Assembly (NCBI GenBank): GCA_021296015.1
Contig: JAGWBG010000065.1
Location: 1 to 7,286, forward strand
Source: Dehalococcoidia bacterium
GTDB taxonomy: Bacteria > Chloroflexota > Dehalococcoidia > Lucifugimonadales > JAGWBF01
Direction of reading: 5' to 3'
DNA: 7,286 nucleotides
Shown here: positions 1-7,012 of the stretch, in pieces
How the letters are laid out: each line of letters begins with the position of its first letter
Numbering within the stretch: the first letter of the stretch is position 1
Position numbers and translations under genes: made by a program
Notes under the pieces: model-generated
Database searches by the model: none
Told to the model about the DNA's origin: nothing
Seen by the model: only the letters and a program-made list of their open reading frames with translations

Positions 1-59
1 GAAGTTTCGCCAGGGATAGGGTCTTTCTATTCTCATACCGGGCATCCTAATTGTCGTAC

Positions 60-88
60 TGGACATCTCTTCACGGCGGCGGTATATT
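60..88 (+). promoter_or_regulatory. Probable sigma70-type promoter of the aminotransferase gene
   Basis: A -35 box TGGACA (60-65) and a -10 box TATATT (83-88) each match consensus at five of six positions and are separated by exactly 17 bp. Transcription would begin near 95, leaving a leader of about 40 nt before the start codon at 136. No other ORF lies between the box and the gene. The call rests on sequence match only. Confidence 0.6.
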
Positions 89-121
89 CTCATAGCATGA
101 CCCCGGCGGCAACAGCATTTC

Positions 122-126
122 AGGAG
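122..126 (+). promoter_or_regulatory. Shine-Dalgarno site of the aminotransferase
   Basis: AGGAG sits 9 nt upstream of the ATG at 136 and fixes that codon as the start. Confidence 0.7.
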
Positions 127-135
127 TAGTAAAAG

Positions 136-1320
136 ATGGCCGTATCACAGAAGGTGGCGCGTTTCGTAGAGGAGGGGGGATGGATCCGCCGGATGTTCGA
201 GGCAGGCATCGCCCTCAAGCAGCAGTACGGTGAGGACAAGGTCTTCGACCTGTCCCTGGGCAACCCGGTGGTGGAGCCTCCACCCCAGTTTCACCAGGAG
301 CTACGCAGGCTGGCAGAGGCTCCACCGGCAGGGATGCACCGCTATATGCCCAACGCCGGCTATGCCGAGACCAGGGACGCCGTAGCATCAGGACTCAGGG
401 AGGAGACGGGCATATCCTTCTCCATGAGGGAAATCGTGATGACCTGCGGCGCTGCAGGCGGCCTCAACGTAGTGCTAAAGACAATCCTCAATCCCGGCGA
501 TGAGGTGATGTTCTTTGCCCCCTACTTCGTGGAGTATGGGTACTACACCGACAATCATGGAGGCGTCCCAGTGATCGCCCCCACCGACAGCAACTTCCAG
601 CCGGACCTGACCGCTCTGGAGGGGTTGATAACGCCACGCACCAGGGCCATTTTCATCAACTCCCCCAACAATCCCTCGGGGGCAGTCTACGGTGCGGACA
701 TGCTCAAGGATATGGGAGACCTGCTGCGCCGAAAAATGGCGCAGTACGGCACGGAAATATTCCTGATAAGCGATGAACCCTACCGCCGAATCATCTATGA
801 CGGACTCACTTACCCCCAGGTATTTCCCCACTATGAAGCGTCCATCGTCGTCCATTCCCACGCCAAGGACCTGGCCCTTCCCGGAGAACGTATCGGCTAT
901 ATTGCCGTGAATCCCGACTACGCGGAAAGGGCGGAGCTAGTGGACGGATTCACCTTCTGCAACCGCATACTGGGTTTCGTGAACGCCCCGGCGTTGATGC
1001 AGCACGCCATCCGGGCGCTCCAGGGAGTCAGTGTGGACGTGGGAGACTACCAGCGCAAGAGGGACTATCTCTACGGCCAGCTTACCGAAATGGGCTACTC
1101 AATCTTCAAGCCCCAGGGAGCCTTCTACCTGTTCCCCAGGTCGCCCCTGGAGGACGATGCGGCCTTCGTGGAGGAGTTGCAGCGCTGGAACGTGCTCACG
1201 GTGCCGGGCCGGGGGTTCGGCTCGCCGGGCTACTTCCGCATCTCCTACTGCCTGCAGGACAGTGTCCTGGAGGGGGCTATGGAGGGCTTCTCCAGGGCGG
1301 CGAAGAGATTCGGCCTCTAA
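136..1320 (+). CDS. PLP-dependent class I/II aminotransferase
   Basis: A 394-aa protein of fold-type I, the normal length for the aspartate-aminotransferase superfamily. Landmarks are all present: a small-domain SLGNP segment (40-44), the cofactor-phosphate loop CGAAGG (104-109), SPNNPSG (176-182) with the PLP-contacting Asn179, ISDEPY (211-216) with Asp213 for the pyridine nitrogen and Tyr216, and HSHAKDLALPGERIGY (240-255) with the Schiff-base Lys244 and phosphate-binding Arg252. YFRIS (366-370) carries Arg368, the usual alpha-carboxylate binder. It should transfer amino groups between an amino acid and a 2-oxo acid in the cytoplasm. The substrate (aspartate, alanine, aromatic or other) cannot be read from sequence. 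It is monocistronic within the window, has its own promoter and SD, and converges on the minus-strand selenoprotein gene with a 16-bp gap and no room for a separate terminator. Nothing is broken. Family call is firm; substrate unknown. Confidence 0.93.
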   Translation: MAVSQKVARFVEEGGWIRRMFEAGIALKQQYGEDKVFDLSLGNPVVEPPPQFHQELRRLAEAPPAGMHRYMPNAGYAETRDAVASGLREETGISFSMREIVMTCGAAGGLNVVLKTILNPGDEVMFFAPYFVEYGYYTDNHGGVPVIAPTDSNFQPDLTALEGLITPRTRAIFINSPNNPSGAVYGADMLKDMGDLLRRKMAQYGTEIFLISDEPYRRIIYDGLTYPQVFPHYEASIVVHSHAKDLALPGERIGYIAVNPDYAERAELVDGFTFCNRILGFVNAPALMQHAIRALQGVSVDVGDYQRKRDYLYGQLTEMGYSIFKPQGAFYLFPRSPLEDDAAFVEELQRWNVLTVPGRGFGSPGYFRISYCLQDSVLEGAMEGFSRAAKRFGL

Positions 1321-1336
1321 CCGGGTTGATTCGCCC

Positions 1337-2821
1337 CTATAATCCCCTAAGCTCCAGGGTGCTTACCTCGCCGGTCTCCAGGTCTGCCACGCGGATAGCG
1401 TGGTTGTTGGTGTCAGCTACGTATAGCTTGCCAGCGGCCACGCTCACGTCCCCGGGCTCGTGAAAGAGGGTCTGACTGGCTTCGCCGTCCAGGTATCCCG
1501 GCTCGCCGGTGCCCAGCATGGTGAGAACACTTCTGGTCTGGGGGAAGACTCGCTTGATTTTGTTGTTGTAGGTGTCAGCTATATAAAGGACCCCGTCGTG
1601 GTAATGTATTCCGATGGGATGCTGTAAGCGGACGGCGTCACCGGTGCCATCAACGTCGCCGAAGACGAAGAGGTCCTGCCCCACGACGGTGCTGACACGC
1701 CCACTGTCACTCAGGTCGGCGGTGCGGATGGCGCTGGCCTCGCTGTCGGCGAAGTAGAGCACATTCCCGTCAGTGGTTATGCCGCTGGGCTGGTCCAGGG
1801 AGGCGGAAAGAAGGGGCCCGTCAACGGGGGCCTCACGGCCGTTGCCGGCGTAGGGGCGGACTTGCCCGGCCTCCGGGTCCAAAGCCCATAGCTGGTGAAT
1901 CCCGGCCATGGCTATATAAAGGGTGCCATCGTGCGACACCAGGTCCCAGGGGGAACTCAAGTCCGTGGACAGAGCCTCGCCGCCCTTCCCAAAGCCCCTT
2001 GCCTGCCTTCCCGTGCCCGCTACCGTCTCCACCTTCCCACCAGCCAGGTCAACCCTGCGGATGGCGTGGTTCTCGGTATCCGCCACGTAGAGGACATCTC
2101 CGTCGAGGGCCATACCCTGGGGGTGGTCGAAGCTGGCCGTACGGAAGTCTCCATCGGCGAGACCCGCTTCGCCGCTGCCCACGACCTGTCTCACCTCTCC
2201 GTCCAGAGTGGATACAATAATCCGGTTGTGGTTGGAGTCGGATATAAAGAGCCTGTCCGTGGCCTCGTCGGCGAGCATCTTGCCGGGGAAAGCCAGGACC
2301 GACTTCCCCACTTCCTCCATGCTGTGGTACAGAGGAGTACGGTCGAGTATGCCCTTCTCGTCAAACTCCTCCACCATCCGGGCCAGCACGGGGTCGAAGT
2401 CGTCGAAGGTAATCTCTCCTTCATGTTTTCCTATAATCTTGCCCTGAGGGTCTATGAATATCAACGTAGGCCAGGCCCGGCCGGAATACTGCCTCCACAC
2501 GGCGAACTGGCCGTCGTTAATCACCGGATGCTCCAACTCATAGCGAAGGACCGCCTGACGGAGGTTATCGGTGTCCTGCTCGGAGGTGAATTTGGCCGAG
2601 TGTACCCCTATGACCGCCAGCTCGTTCCTGTACTTGTGCTCAAGTTTCCGCAACTGCGGAAATACGTGCATGCAGTTGATTCAACAGTACGTCCAGAAAT
2701 CCAGAATTACTATCTTCCCACGCAAGTCTTGGAGGCTTAGCGGTCTGTCGGTGTTCAGCCAGTCAAGACCCTGTGGGAAGTCGGGTGCATTTACGTTGCC
2801 AATGAAGGACCTTGTCGCCAT
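1337..2821 (-). CDS. Thioredoxin-fold/NHL-repeat protein (NHLRC2-like), probable selenoprotein
   Basis: Reading from the ATG at 2821, through one in-frame TGA at 2681-2683, to TAG at 1337 gives 494 residues. The N-terminal half is a thioredoxin-like domain: LNTDRPLSL then DLRGKIVILDFWTYC (32-46), U47-I-N-C50, IGVHSAKF, and the cis-proline motif AWPTL with Pro118. This matches the NHLRC2 family, whose motif is WTYCCINC, so the TGA replaces the first Cys of the CxxC pair. Residues from about 175 on form six NHL-type blades, each with a YVADTxNHAI-like core (for example FISDSNHNRI, YVADTENHAI, YIADTYNNKI, YVADTNNHAI), so a six-bladed beta-propeller. No signal peptide or membrane segment is seen, so it is probably cytosolic. 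The ATG at 2821 has a strong SD; the internal ATG at 2671 that would avoid the TGA has none and would delete the active site. Likely a redox protein of unknown partner. A nonsense mutation or sequencing error is the alternative. Confidence 0.8.
2645..2662 (-). promoter_or_regulatory. Candidate bacterial SECIS hairpin
   Basis: On the coding strand TTTCCGC and GCGGAAA form a perfect 7-bp stem closed by the tetraloop AGTT. The stem begins 18 nt after the TGA, and the loop G (second loop base) is 27 nt downstream of it. Known bacterial SECIS elements lie inside the coding region shortly after UGA and usually have a G in the first two apical-loop positions, about 16-37 nt from UGA; this hairpin fits. 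It should recruit SelB. An overlapping alternative stem, CAACTGC (2672-2678) with GCAGTTG (2651-2657), uses some of the same bases, so the two cannot form together. Confidence 0.6.
2681..2683 (-). other. In-frame TGA, proposed selenocysteine codon (residue 47)
   Basis: The frame around it reads Trp-Thr-Tyr-Cys-TGA-Ile-Asn-Cys-Met-His, collinear with the conserved WTYCCINCxH active site of NHLRC2-like proteins. TGA therefore occupies a catalytic Cys position, the classic signature of a Sec/Cys pair. Protein similarity continues without a break on both sides. gcvPA next door ends at a TGA immediately ahead of gcvPB, which argues against a genome-wide reassignment of TGA. Confidence 0.75.
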
Positions 2822-2827
2822 AGTGGA

Positions 2828-2833
2828 CCCCCT
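2828..2833 (-). promoter_or_regulatory. Shine-Dalgarno deciding the selenoprotein start
   Basis: The coding strand reads AGGGGG, 6 nt before the ATG at 2821. This is much better than anything in front of the internal ATG at 2671, which is preceded by TGAATCAACTGC. It is the main evidence that translation starts before the in-frame TGA. Confidence 0.7.
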
Positions 2834-2963
2834 TTAGAATTCCCAATCCCAAACACCAAGCCCGGCTATCGAAGCGCCAGTGATTTACGGATATGGAACC
2901 GCTCTCAGAATGCGAAGGTCTGCTTTATATTTTGCATCTCCGTCACCGTTTGGACAAGCCCCC

Positions 2964-3011
2964 AGAAAGGCCCGAACCTCCCCAACCTTGAGGCTCCGGG
3001 CAAGGCCTTTT
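2964..3011 (-). terminator. Imperfect hairpin after the aldolase gene, possible terminator
   Basis: About 25 nt after the aldolase stop the minus strand can fold as AAAG / GCCCG / CCTC paired with GAGG / CGGGC / CTTT, with small bulges and internal loops. The trailing T run is short (CTTTCTGGGGG), so it is a weak intrinsic terminator at best, or simply a structured spacer. The rest of the 215-bp gap (2822-3036) has an AT-rich patch at about 2921-2937, with TATAAA on the minus strand, that could be a -10 box for the selenoprotein gene. No convincing -35 is seen at 17 bp. I see no RNA gene there. Confidence 0.35.
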
Positions 3012-3036
3012 AATAGTAAGTTGCGGGACTATCCAC

Positions 3037-3906
3037 TTACCTCCCCGCCGCTTTCCTTCCTGCGTCCAGGGTAGGACTGGTGCGGGCGGGACTGGCCATG
3101 ATGATTCGGAACCCCTGCTCAATCCGCATCTCCACGTCGGCTGCCGTGGCGCCGGTAGCACAGGGCACGTTGAACTCCTTGCAGGCTTCGAGGACGCGCA
3201 GCAGCCCCTCCTGTACGTCGGGGTCCGACGAGTTTCCCCGCTTCCCCATGGAGACGGACATGTCGCCGGGGCCTGCCCATATAGCGCCGATTCCCTTGAC
3301 CTCCCGCAGGATGTCCCGGATGTTCTTCACACCCTCCGCCTCTTCAACGATGGCCATGAGGAGTATCTCGCCGTCAGGGTCGAGGGGCCACAAATCGGCA
3401 ATGTCATAGTACTCCTGGGCCGTCAGCCCCCAGTAGCGCGCTGCCAACCTTGTCCACCAGCCTCGCTGTCCCTGTGGCTCAAAGTCGGGCACTCCCGGCA
3501 CTTGGGGATAGCGGGCAGCCACCACCAGCGCTTGCGCCTCCTCCACTGTATTGAGGTGGGGGCACACCAGGCCGTAGACCACGGTATCCAGGGTCTGTTT
3601 GATAACCCACTGGTTCACCCCGGACTCACGGGCATTGGGGGGAATCCGCACAAAGGGGACCACGTCCGGCTGGAGGCTCCCCTTCTCCAGGATGCGTTTC
3701 CTGTTGAGAAGGTACTGCAAGGAGGTTCGCAGGTTGTCAAAGCCAAAGCCCTGGTGTTCCGTCTCCAGAATTATGAAGTCATAATCGGCGTCGGCCACGT
3801 ATGTTATGTCATCCATACTATCAACCATTATGGTGCCGCTGCTGAACACAACCTTGTCCTGTTCCAGAAGGTCTATGACCTTGTTCAATCTCACCCCATT
3901 GTACAT
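3037..3906 (-). CDS. HpcH/HpaI-family aldolase (class II, metal-dependent type)
   Basis: 289 residues from the ATG at 3906, chosen because AGGAGG lies 9 nt upstream. An upstream GTG at 3945 and ATG at 3927 are in frame but have no better SD, and the GTG lies inside a repeat. Family landmarks: ETEH (48-51), equivalent to the catalytic Glu-His of HpaI; VPFVRIPP (83-90) with the pyruvate-site Arg87; QTLDTVVYGLVCPHLNTVEEA, which is the TIM-barrel beta-strand followed by the conserved NTVEEA-type helix; VEEAEGVKNI with metal ligand Glu188; GPGDMSVSMG (212-221) with metal ligand Asp215. Residues about 133-177 form an aromatic-rich insert (GWWTRLAARYWG) in place of the short loop usual after the RYPP segment. 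The reaction is probably reversible retro-aldol cleavage of a 2-keto-hydroxy acid giving pyruvate; the actual substrate is unknown. Residue equivalences are from memory of the family. It lies between the gcv genes and the selenoprotein, in the same direction. Confidence 0.85.
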   Translation of the reverse strand: MYNGVRLNKVIDLLEQDKVVFSSGTIMVDSMDDITYVADADYDFIILETEHQGFGFDNLRTSLQYLLNRKRILEKGSLQPDVVPFVRIPPNARESGVNQWVIKQTLDTVVYGLVCPHLNTVEEAQALVVAARYPQVPGVPDFEPQGQRGWWTRLAARYWGLTAQEYYDIADLWPLDPDGEILLMAIVEEAEGVKNIRDILREVKGIGAIWAGPGDMSVSMGKRGNSSDPDVQEGLLRVLEACKEFNVPCATGATAADVEMRIEQGFRIIMASPARTSPTLDAGRKAAGR

Positions 3907-3915
3907 AGGGTCGTT

Positions 3916-3921
3916 CCTCCT
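3916..3921 (-). promoter_or_regulatory. Shine-Dalgarno deciding the aldolase start
   Basis: A full AGGAGG lies on the coding strand 9 nt before the ATG at 3906. It falls inside the longer in-frame extension, which makes the extended starts at 3927 and 3945 less likely. Confidence 0.7.
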
Positions 3922-3940
3922 TACCATGAAAATACCCTTC

Positions 3941-4090
3941 GTCACCCCCGCGAAAGTGGGATTCCAGCGCCCTCTCCCTCGACGGGAGAGAGCTGGGGTG
4001 GGGGTGAAAACGGCTTCCTACGGACACCAATGACCATACTTCTAAGGCCCCTTCATCACGCCCATCTCCCGCCAGGGGAGAAGGAGTAAA
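3941..4090. repeat. Composite intergenic repeat with two hairpins
   Basis: This non-coding stretch between gcvPB and the aldolase joins several pieces that look like dispersed repeats. A GTCACCCCCGCG-AAAG-TGGGATTCCAG piece (3941-3967) carries a small CCCGC/GTGGG stem. Next is a perfect hairpin CTCTCCC (3972-3978) / GGGAGAG (3984-3990) with loop TCGAC. A second hairpin follows, TCTCCC (4065-4070) / GGGAGA (4076-4081) with loop GCCAG. The paired CTCTCCC-type stems resemble short palindromic repeats scattered between genes in many bacteria. Other copies are not in the window, so repeat status rests on resemblance. Either hairpin could act as an mRNA end stabiliser or terminator after gcvPB. Confidence 0.55.
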
Positions 4091-4128
4091 CGCCGTCTAG
4101 TTTCAGAGTAATGACTGGCGAGGCGCGA

Positions 4129-5586
4129 CTAGCCCCGCAGGTTGGGTTGCCTCGCCGCTCTCGCTTCGTCCAGACGGGACACGGGGGTGCTATGGGGCGC
4201 GTTGTTCACCAGAGACGGGTCCTCGGAGACCTCCCGGTCTATCGCCCTCATGGCTTCAATGAAGGCATCCAGGGTCTCCTTGTTCTCGGTCTCCGTTGGC
4301 TCTATCATAAGGGCTTCATCCACGATTAGCGGGAAATACATAGTGGGAGCATGGAAGCCGTAGTCCAGAAGGCGCTTGGCAATCTCCAGACCCCGGACAT
4401 CCCTGGCCTTCTGGTCCCTAGCTGAGAAGACCACTTCATGCATACAGGTGCGGTCATAGGGCAGATAATAGATGTCCTTGAGGCTCTGCATCAGGTAGTT
4501 GGCGTTCAGAACGGCGTTGGTGCTGACCTCTGCAAGCCCCGTATTCCCCATGCTGCGTATATAGGTGTAGGCCCGGACCAGCACTCCGAAGTTGCCGTGG
4601 AACCCGCATACCTTGCCGATGCTCTTTTCGGGAGTGGTCAGAGAGAAGGAGTCCCCCCCGTTCTCCTGCTGGCGGCCCACCACCGGCGCGGGCAGATAGG
4701 GGAGCAGAGTATCGTTGACGCCGACGGGACCTGCGCCGGGACCGCCGCCGCCGTGGGGCGTGGTAAAGGTCTTGTGAAGGTTCAGGTGTACCACGTCGAA
4801 CCCCAAGCTGGCCAGCTTCGCCCTCCCCAGCAAGGCGTTCATGTTGGCACCGTCGCCGTACACCAGCCCACCGGCCCGGTGCACGGTATCGCATAGCTCC
4901 AGGATGTTGGTGTCGAAGAGGCCCAGCGTATTGGGCTGGGTAATCATCACTCCGGCCAGATGGGAGTCTGCCACGTCCTTCAGGGCTTCCAGGTCCATGT
5001 TGCCCCTTGAGTCGGAAGCAACGCTCACCACGTCAAACCCCGCCATTGCAGCCGAGGCGGGATTGGTTCCGTGGGCGCTGTCCGGTATGGCGACCCTGGT
5101 ACGCTCCTTGTCGCCCCTTTCATGGTGATAAGCTCGGATCATAAGCATCCCGCAGAACTCGCCCTGTGCCCCGGCAAGGGAGGCCAGGCTGACGCCCTTC
5201 ATGCCCGTAAGCTCGGCCAGGTAGCCCTGGAGTAGGTACAACAGCTTCAATGCACCCTGAGTCGTCTCCTGGCCCTGAAGGGGGTGAAGGGATGCGAAAC
5301 CCGGAAGAAAGGCCATCTCGTCGTTTACCTTGGGATTATATTTCATGGTGCAGCTTCCCAAGGGATAGAAGTTGGTATCTATGGAGAAGTTGAGGTGGCT
5401 CAGTAGGGTGAAGTAGCGCACTATCTCAGGCTCGGCAAGCTCGGGTAGCTCCAGACCGTCCCGCAGCATCTCCCCTTGGGGAAGCGGCTGGGCCGGTACG
5501 TCCAGCGCCGGCAGGACGGTCCCGATTCTGCCCGGTATGCTCCGCTCCATTAAAGTGCGCCTGTCAACATTCTGTCCGTTAATCAT
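4129..5586 (-). CDS. gcvPB: Glycine dehydrogenase (decarboxylating) subunit 2, P-protein
   Basis: 485 residues, the normal size for the C-terminal half of split P-protein. It carries the PLP site: YPLGSCTMKYNPK (74-86), DSAHGTNPASA (169-179), YGDGANMNA (243-251), and NLHKTFTTPHGGGGPG (269-284), in which Lys272 is the Schiff-base lysine. With GcvPA it decarboxylates glycine and transfers the aminomethyl group to the lipoyl arm of GcvH, in the cytoplasm. Its ATG is 7 nt past the gcvPA stop, and its SD (GAGGGAG, 5589-5595) overlaps that stop, so the two subunits are translationally coupled as expected for a fixed 1:1 complex. Ends with TAG, followed by repeat DNA. An alternative ATG exists at residue 13 (MERSIPGR), where many homologues begin, but it is less well placed for the coupling. 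Confidence 0.96.
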   Translation of the reverse strand: MINGQNVDRRTLMERSIPGRIGTVLPALDVPAQPLPQGEMLRDGLELPELAEPEIVRYFTLLSHLNFSIDTNFYPLGSCTMKYNPKVNDEMAFLPGFASLHPLQGQETTQGALKLLYLLQGYLAELTGMKGVSLASLAGAQGEFCGMLMIRAYHHERGDKERTRVAIPDSAHGTNPASAAMAGFDVVSVASDSRGNMDLEALKDVADSHLAGVMITQPNTLGLFDTNILELCDTVHRAGGLVYGDGANMNALLGRAKLASLGFDVVHLNLHKTFTTPHGGGGPGAGPVGVNDTLLPYLPAPVVGRQQENGGDSFSLTTPEKSIGKVCGFHGNFGVLVRAYTYIRSMGNTGLAEVSTNAVLNANYLMQSLKDIYYLPYDRTCMHEVVFSARDQKARDVRGLEIAKRLLDYGFHAPTMYFPLIVDEALMIEPTETENKETLDAFIEAMRAIDREVSEDPSLVNNAPHSTPVSRLDEARAARQPNLRG

Positions 5587-5593
5587 AGCTCCC

Positions 5594-6937
5594 TCACCTG
5601 GAAACGATCTCCGAAAGCTCCGATGCCAGCGTCTCTATCTCCTGGCGGGTATTCATCTCGGTAACGCACAGGAGCATACCGTTGGGAACCCGGTCGCTTA
5701 TGTCCAGGCCGCCGATGATGTTTCTCTCAAGGAGATGGCGGTTGATGTCTGCCGGAGGGACGGGGCACTGGACCGGAAACTCGTGGAAGAAGGTGCCCTG
5801 GAAGGGCAGCGAGAACCCGGGTATCTGGCCGATGAGGGAGGCTGCGTAGTGGGCCTTGTGATAGCAAAGCTCGGCCACCTGACGTAGCCCCCGCTTTCCC
5901 AGCGCGGCCATGTACACGGTCGCCACCAGGGTCATCAGGGCCTGGTTGGTGCAGATGTTGCTTGTGGCCCGCTCCCTGCGTATGTGCTGCTCCCTTGTGC
6001 TCAGGGTGAGTACGTACCCTGTCCGGCCCTGGCTGTCCACCGTCTGCCCCGCCAGCCTCCCCGGCATTTGCCGGACATACTTCTGGCGGGTGGCGAACAG
6101 GCCCACGTAGGGGCCGCCGAAGCTGGTCGGGATGCCCAGTGGCTGCCCTTCACCGGTTACAATGTCGGCATCGTAGTCCCCGGGTGGACGGAAAAGCCCC
6201 ATGGCGATGGGATTGGTGGAGACCACCAGGAGGGCGCCACTTTCGTGGGCCATGCGCCCCAAGGAGGCGATGTCCTCAAGATACCCGAAGAAGTTGGGGT
6301 GCTGGACGATGATGCACGCAGTGTCATCCGTTATCCGGGGGTCCCTGGCATCGAGTCCGTTTATCTCTATGTCCTGGGGGTGGGCGTAGGTCTCCACGAC
6401 CTGACGGTAGGTTGTGGAGACTGTGTCCATGACGGATACGCTGCCCCTTCCGGTGATTCGACAGGCCATGAGGGCGGCTTCGGCCAGGCTGGACGCCCCA
6501 TCATACATTCCGGCGTCGGCTACTTCCATCCCCAGCAGGTTGCATATCATGGTCTGGAAGTCGTAGGTAGCCTGGAGGGTTCCCTGGCTGGCCTCGGCCT
6601 GGTAGGGAGTGTAGGCTGTGAGGAACTCCCCCCTGGTGATGATGGACCGGATTATGCTGGGGCTGAAGTGGTTGTACGACCCTGCCCCCAGGAAGGAGGC
6701 ATACTCTCTGAGATGCCGGTTCCGCGCTGCCAGACCCTCGATTTCCCGTCGCAACTCCAGTTCCGACAGCGGCGGGGGAAGGTCCAGAGGAGGGTTGCGG
6801 TGCTCAGGGGGGATGTCGGTGAAAAGGTCCTCCACCGTGTCTATCCCCAGGATGCGCAACATCTCCCTGCGGTCATCTTCAGTGTTGGGTATGTAGTGAA
6901 AGTTGTTGCCCGACGCCTGGTCTACGTCCTGTACCAT
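5594..6937 (-). CDS. gcvPA: Glycine dehydrogenase (decarboxylating) subunit 1, P-protein
   Basis: 447 residues from the ATG at 6937, matching the usual length of the N-terminal half of split P-protein. Its opening YIPNTEDDRREML is the standard family start after a short extension. FLGAGSYNHF (82-91) and TPYQAEASQGTLQ (110-122) are P-protein signatures, followed by YDGAS (145-149). This half is catalytically supportive; the PLP lysine is in GcvPB. A TTG immediately upstream (6940) could also serve as a start, but AGGGG (6944-6948) lies 6 nt before the ATG. The stop is TGA at 5594-5596, useful evidence that UGA still terminates in this genome. Split gcvPA/gcvPB is typical of Chloroflexota, Firmicutes, Thermotogae and archaea, unlike the fused gcvP of enterobacteria. 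Confidence 0.96.
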   Translation of the reverse strand: MVQDVDQASGNNFHYIPNTEDDRREMLRILGIDTVEDLFTDIPPEHRNPPLDLPPPLSELELRREIEGLAARNRHLREYASFLGAGSYNHFSPSIIRSIITRGEFLTAYTPYQAEASQGTLQATYDFQTMICNLLGMEVADAGMYDGASSLAEAALMACRITGRGSVSVMDTVSTTYRQVVETYAHPQDIEINGLDARDPRITDDTACIIVQHPNFFGYLEDIASLGRMAHESGALLVVSTNPIAMGLFRPPGDYDADIVTGEGQPLGIPTSFGGPYVGLFATRQKYVRQMPGRLAGQTVDSQGRTGYVLTLSTREQHIRRERATSNICTNQALMTLVATVYMAALGKRGLRQVAELCYHKAHYAASLIGQIPGFSLPFQGTFFHEFPVQCPVPPADINRHLLERNIIGGLDISDRVPNGMLLCVTEMNTRQEIETLASELSEIVSR

Positions 6938-7012
6938 CAACGTCCCCTGATTCTTGTTTCAAATGTCGCCCTAAAAGGAGGGCCCCACCGTGCCATTGCT
7001 GATACCCCATAA

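Noticed and set aside
1337..2671. A complete 444-aa NHL protein starting at ATG 2671
   Set aside because: No SD, and the start lies inside the redox motif; the frame continues upstream with conserved thioredoxin sequence once the TGA is read through.
2681..2683. Simple pseudogene (nonsense mutation) reading of the NHL gene
   Set aside because: There is no other frame disruption in 494 codons, the TGA is at the exact catalytic Cys column, and a SECIS-like hairpin follows. It remains the main alternative if Sec machinery is absent.
1895..2740. Plus-strand 281-aa open frame opposite the NHL gene
   Set aside because: It is antisense to clear NHL repeats and thioredoxin motifs and has no recognisable domain; a shadow of G+C-rich coding.
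2840..3036. Possible small RNA or tRNA gene in the gap before the selenoprotein
   Set aside because: I looked for a cloverleaf, TTCRA-type loop and CCA end, and for a selC-like long-arm tRNA, and found nothing convincing; only an imperfect hairpin and an AT-rich patch.
3502..4089. Plus-strand 195-aa open frame opposite the aldolase and the intergenic repeat
   Set aside because: It runs antisense to the aldolase and then through hairpin repeat DNA; no SD or recognisable protein features.
3941..4128. CRISPR array
   Set aside because: The hairpin pieces are not regularly spaced direct repeats and there are no spacers of uniform length.
5984..7012. Plus-strand 342-aa open frame opposite gcvPA
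   Set aside because: It is antisense to strongly conserved GcvPA and shows no family motif; a composition artefact.
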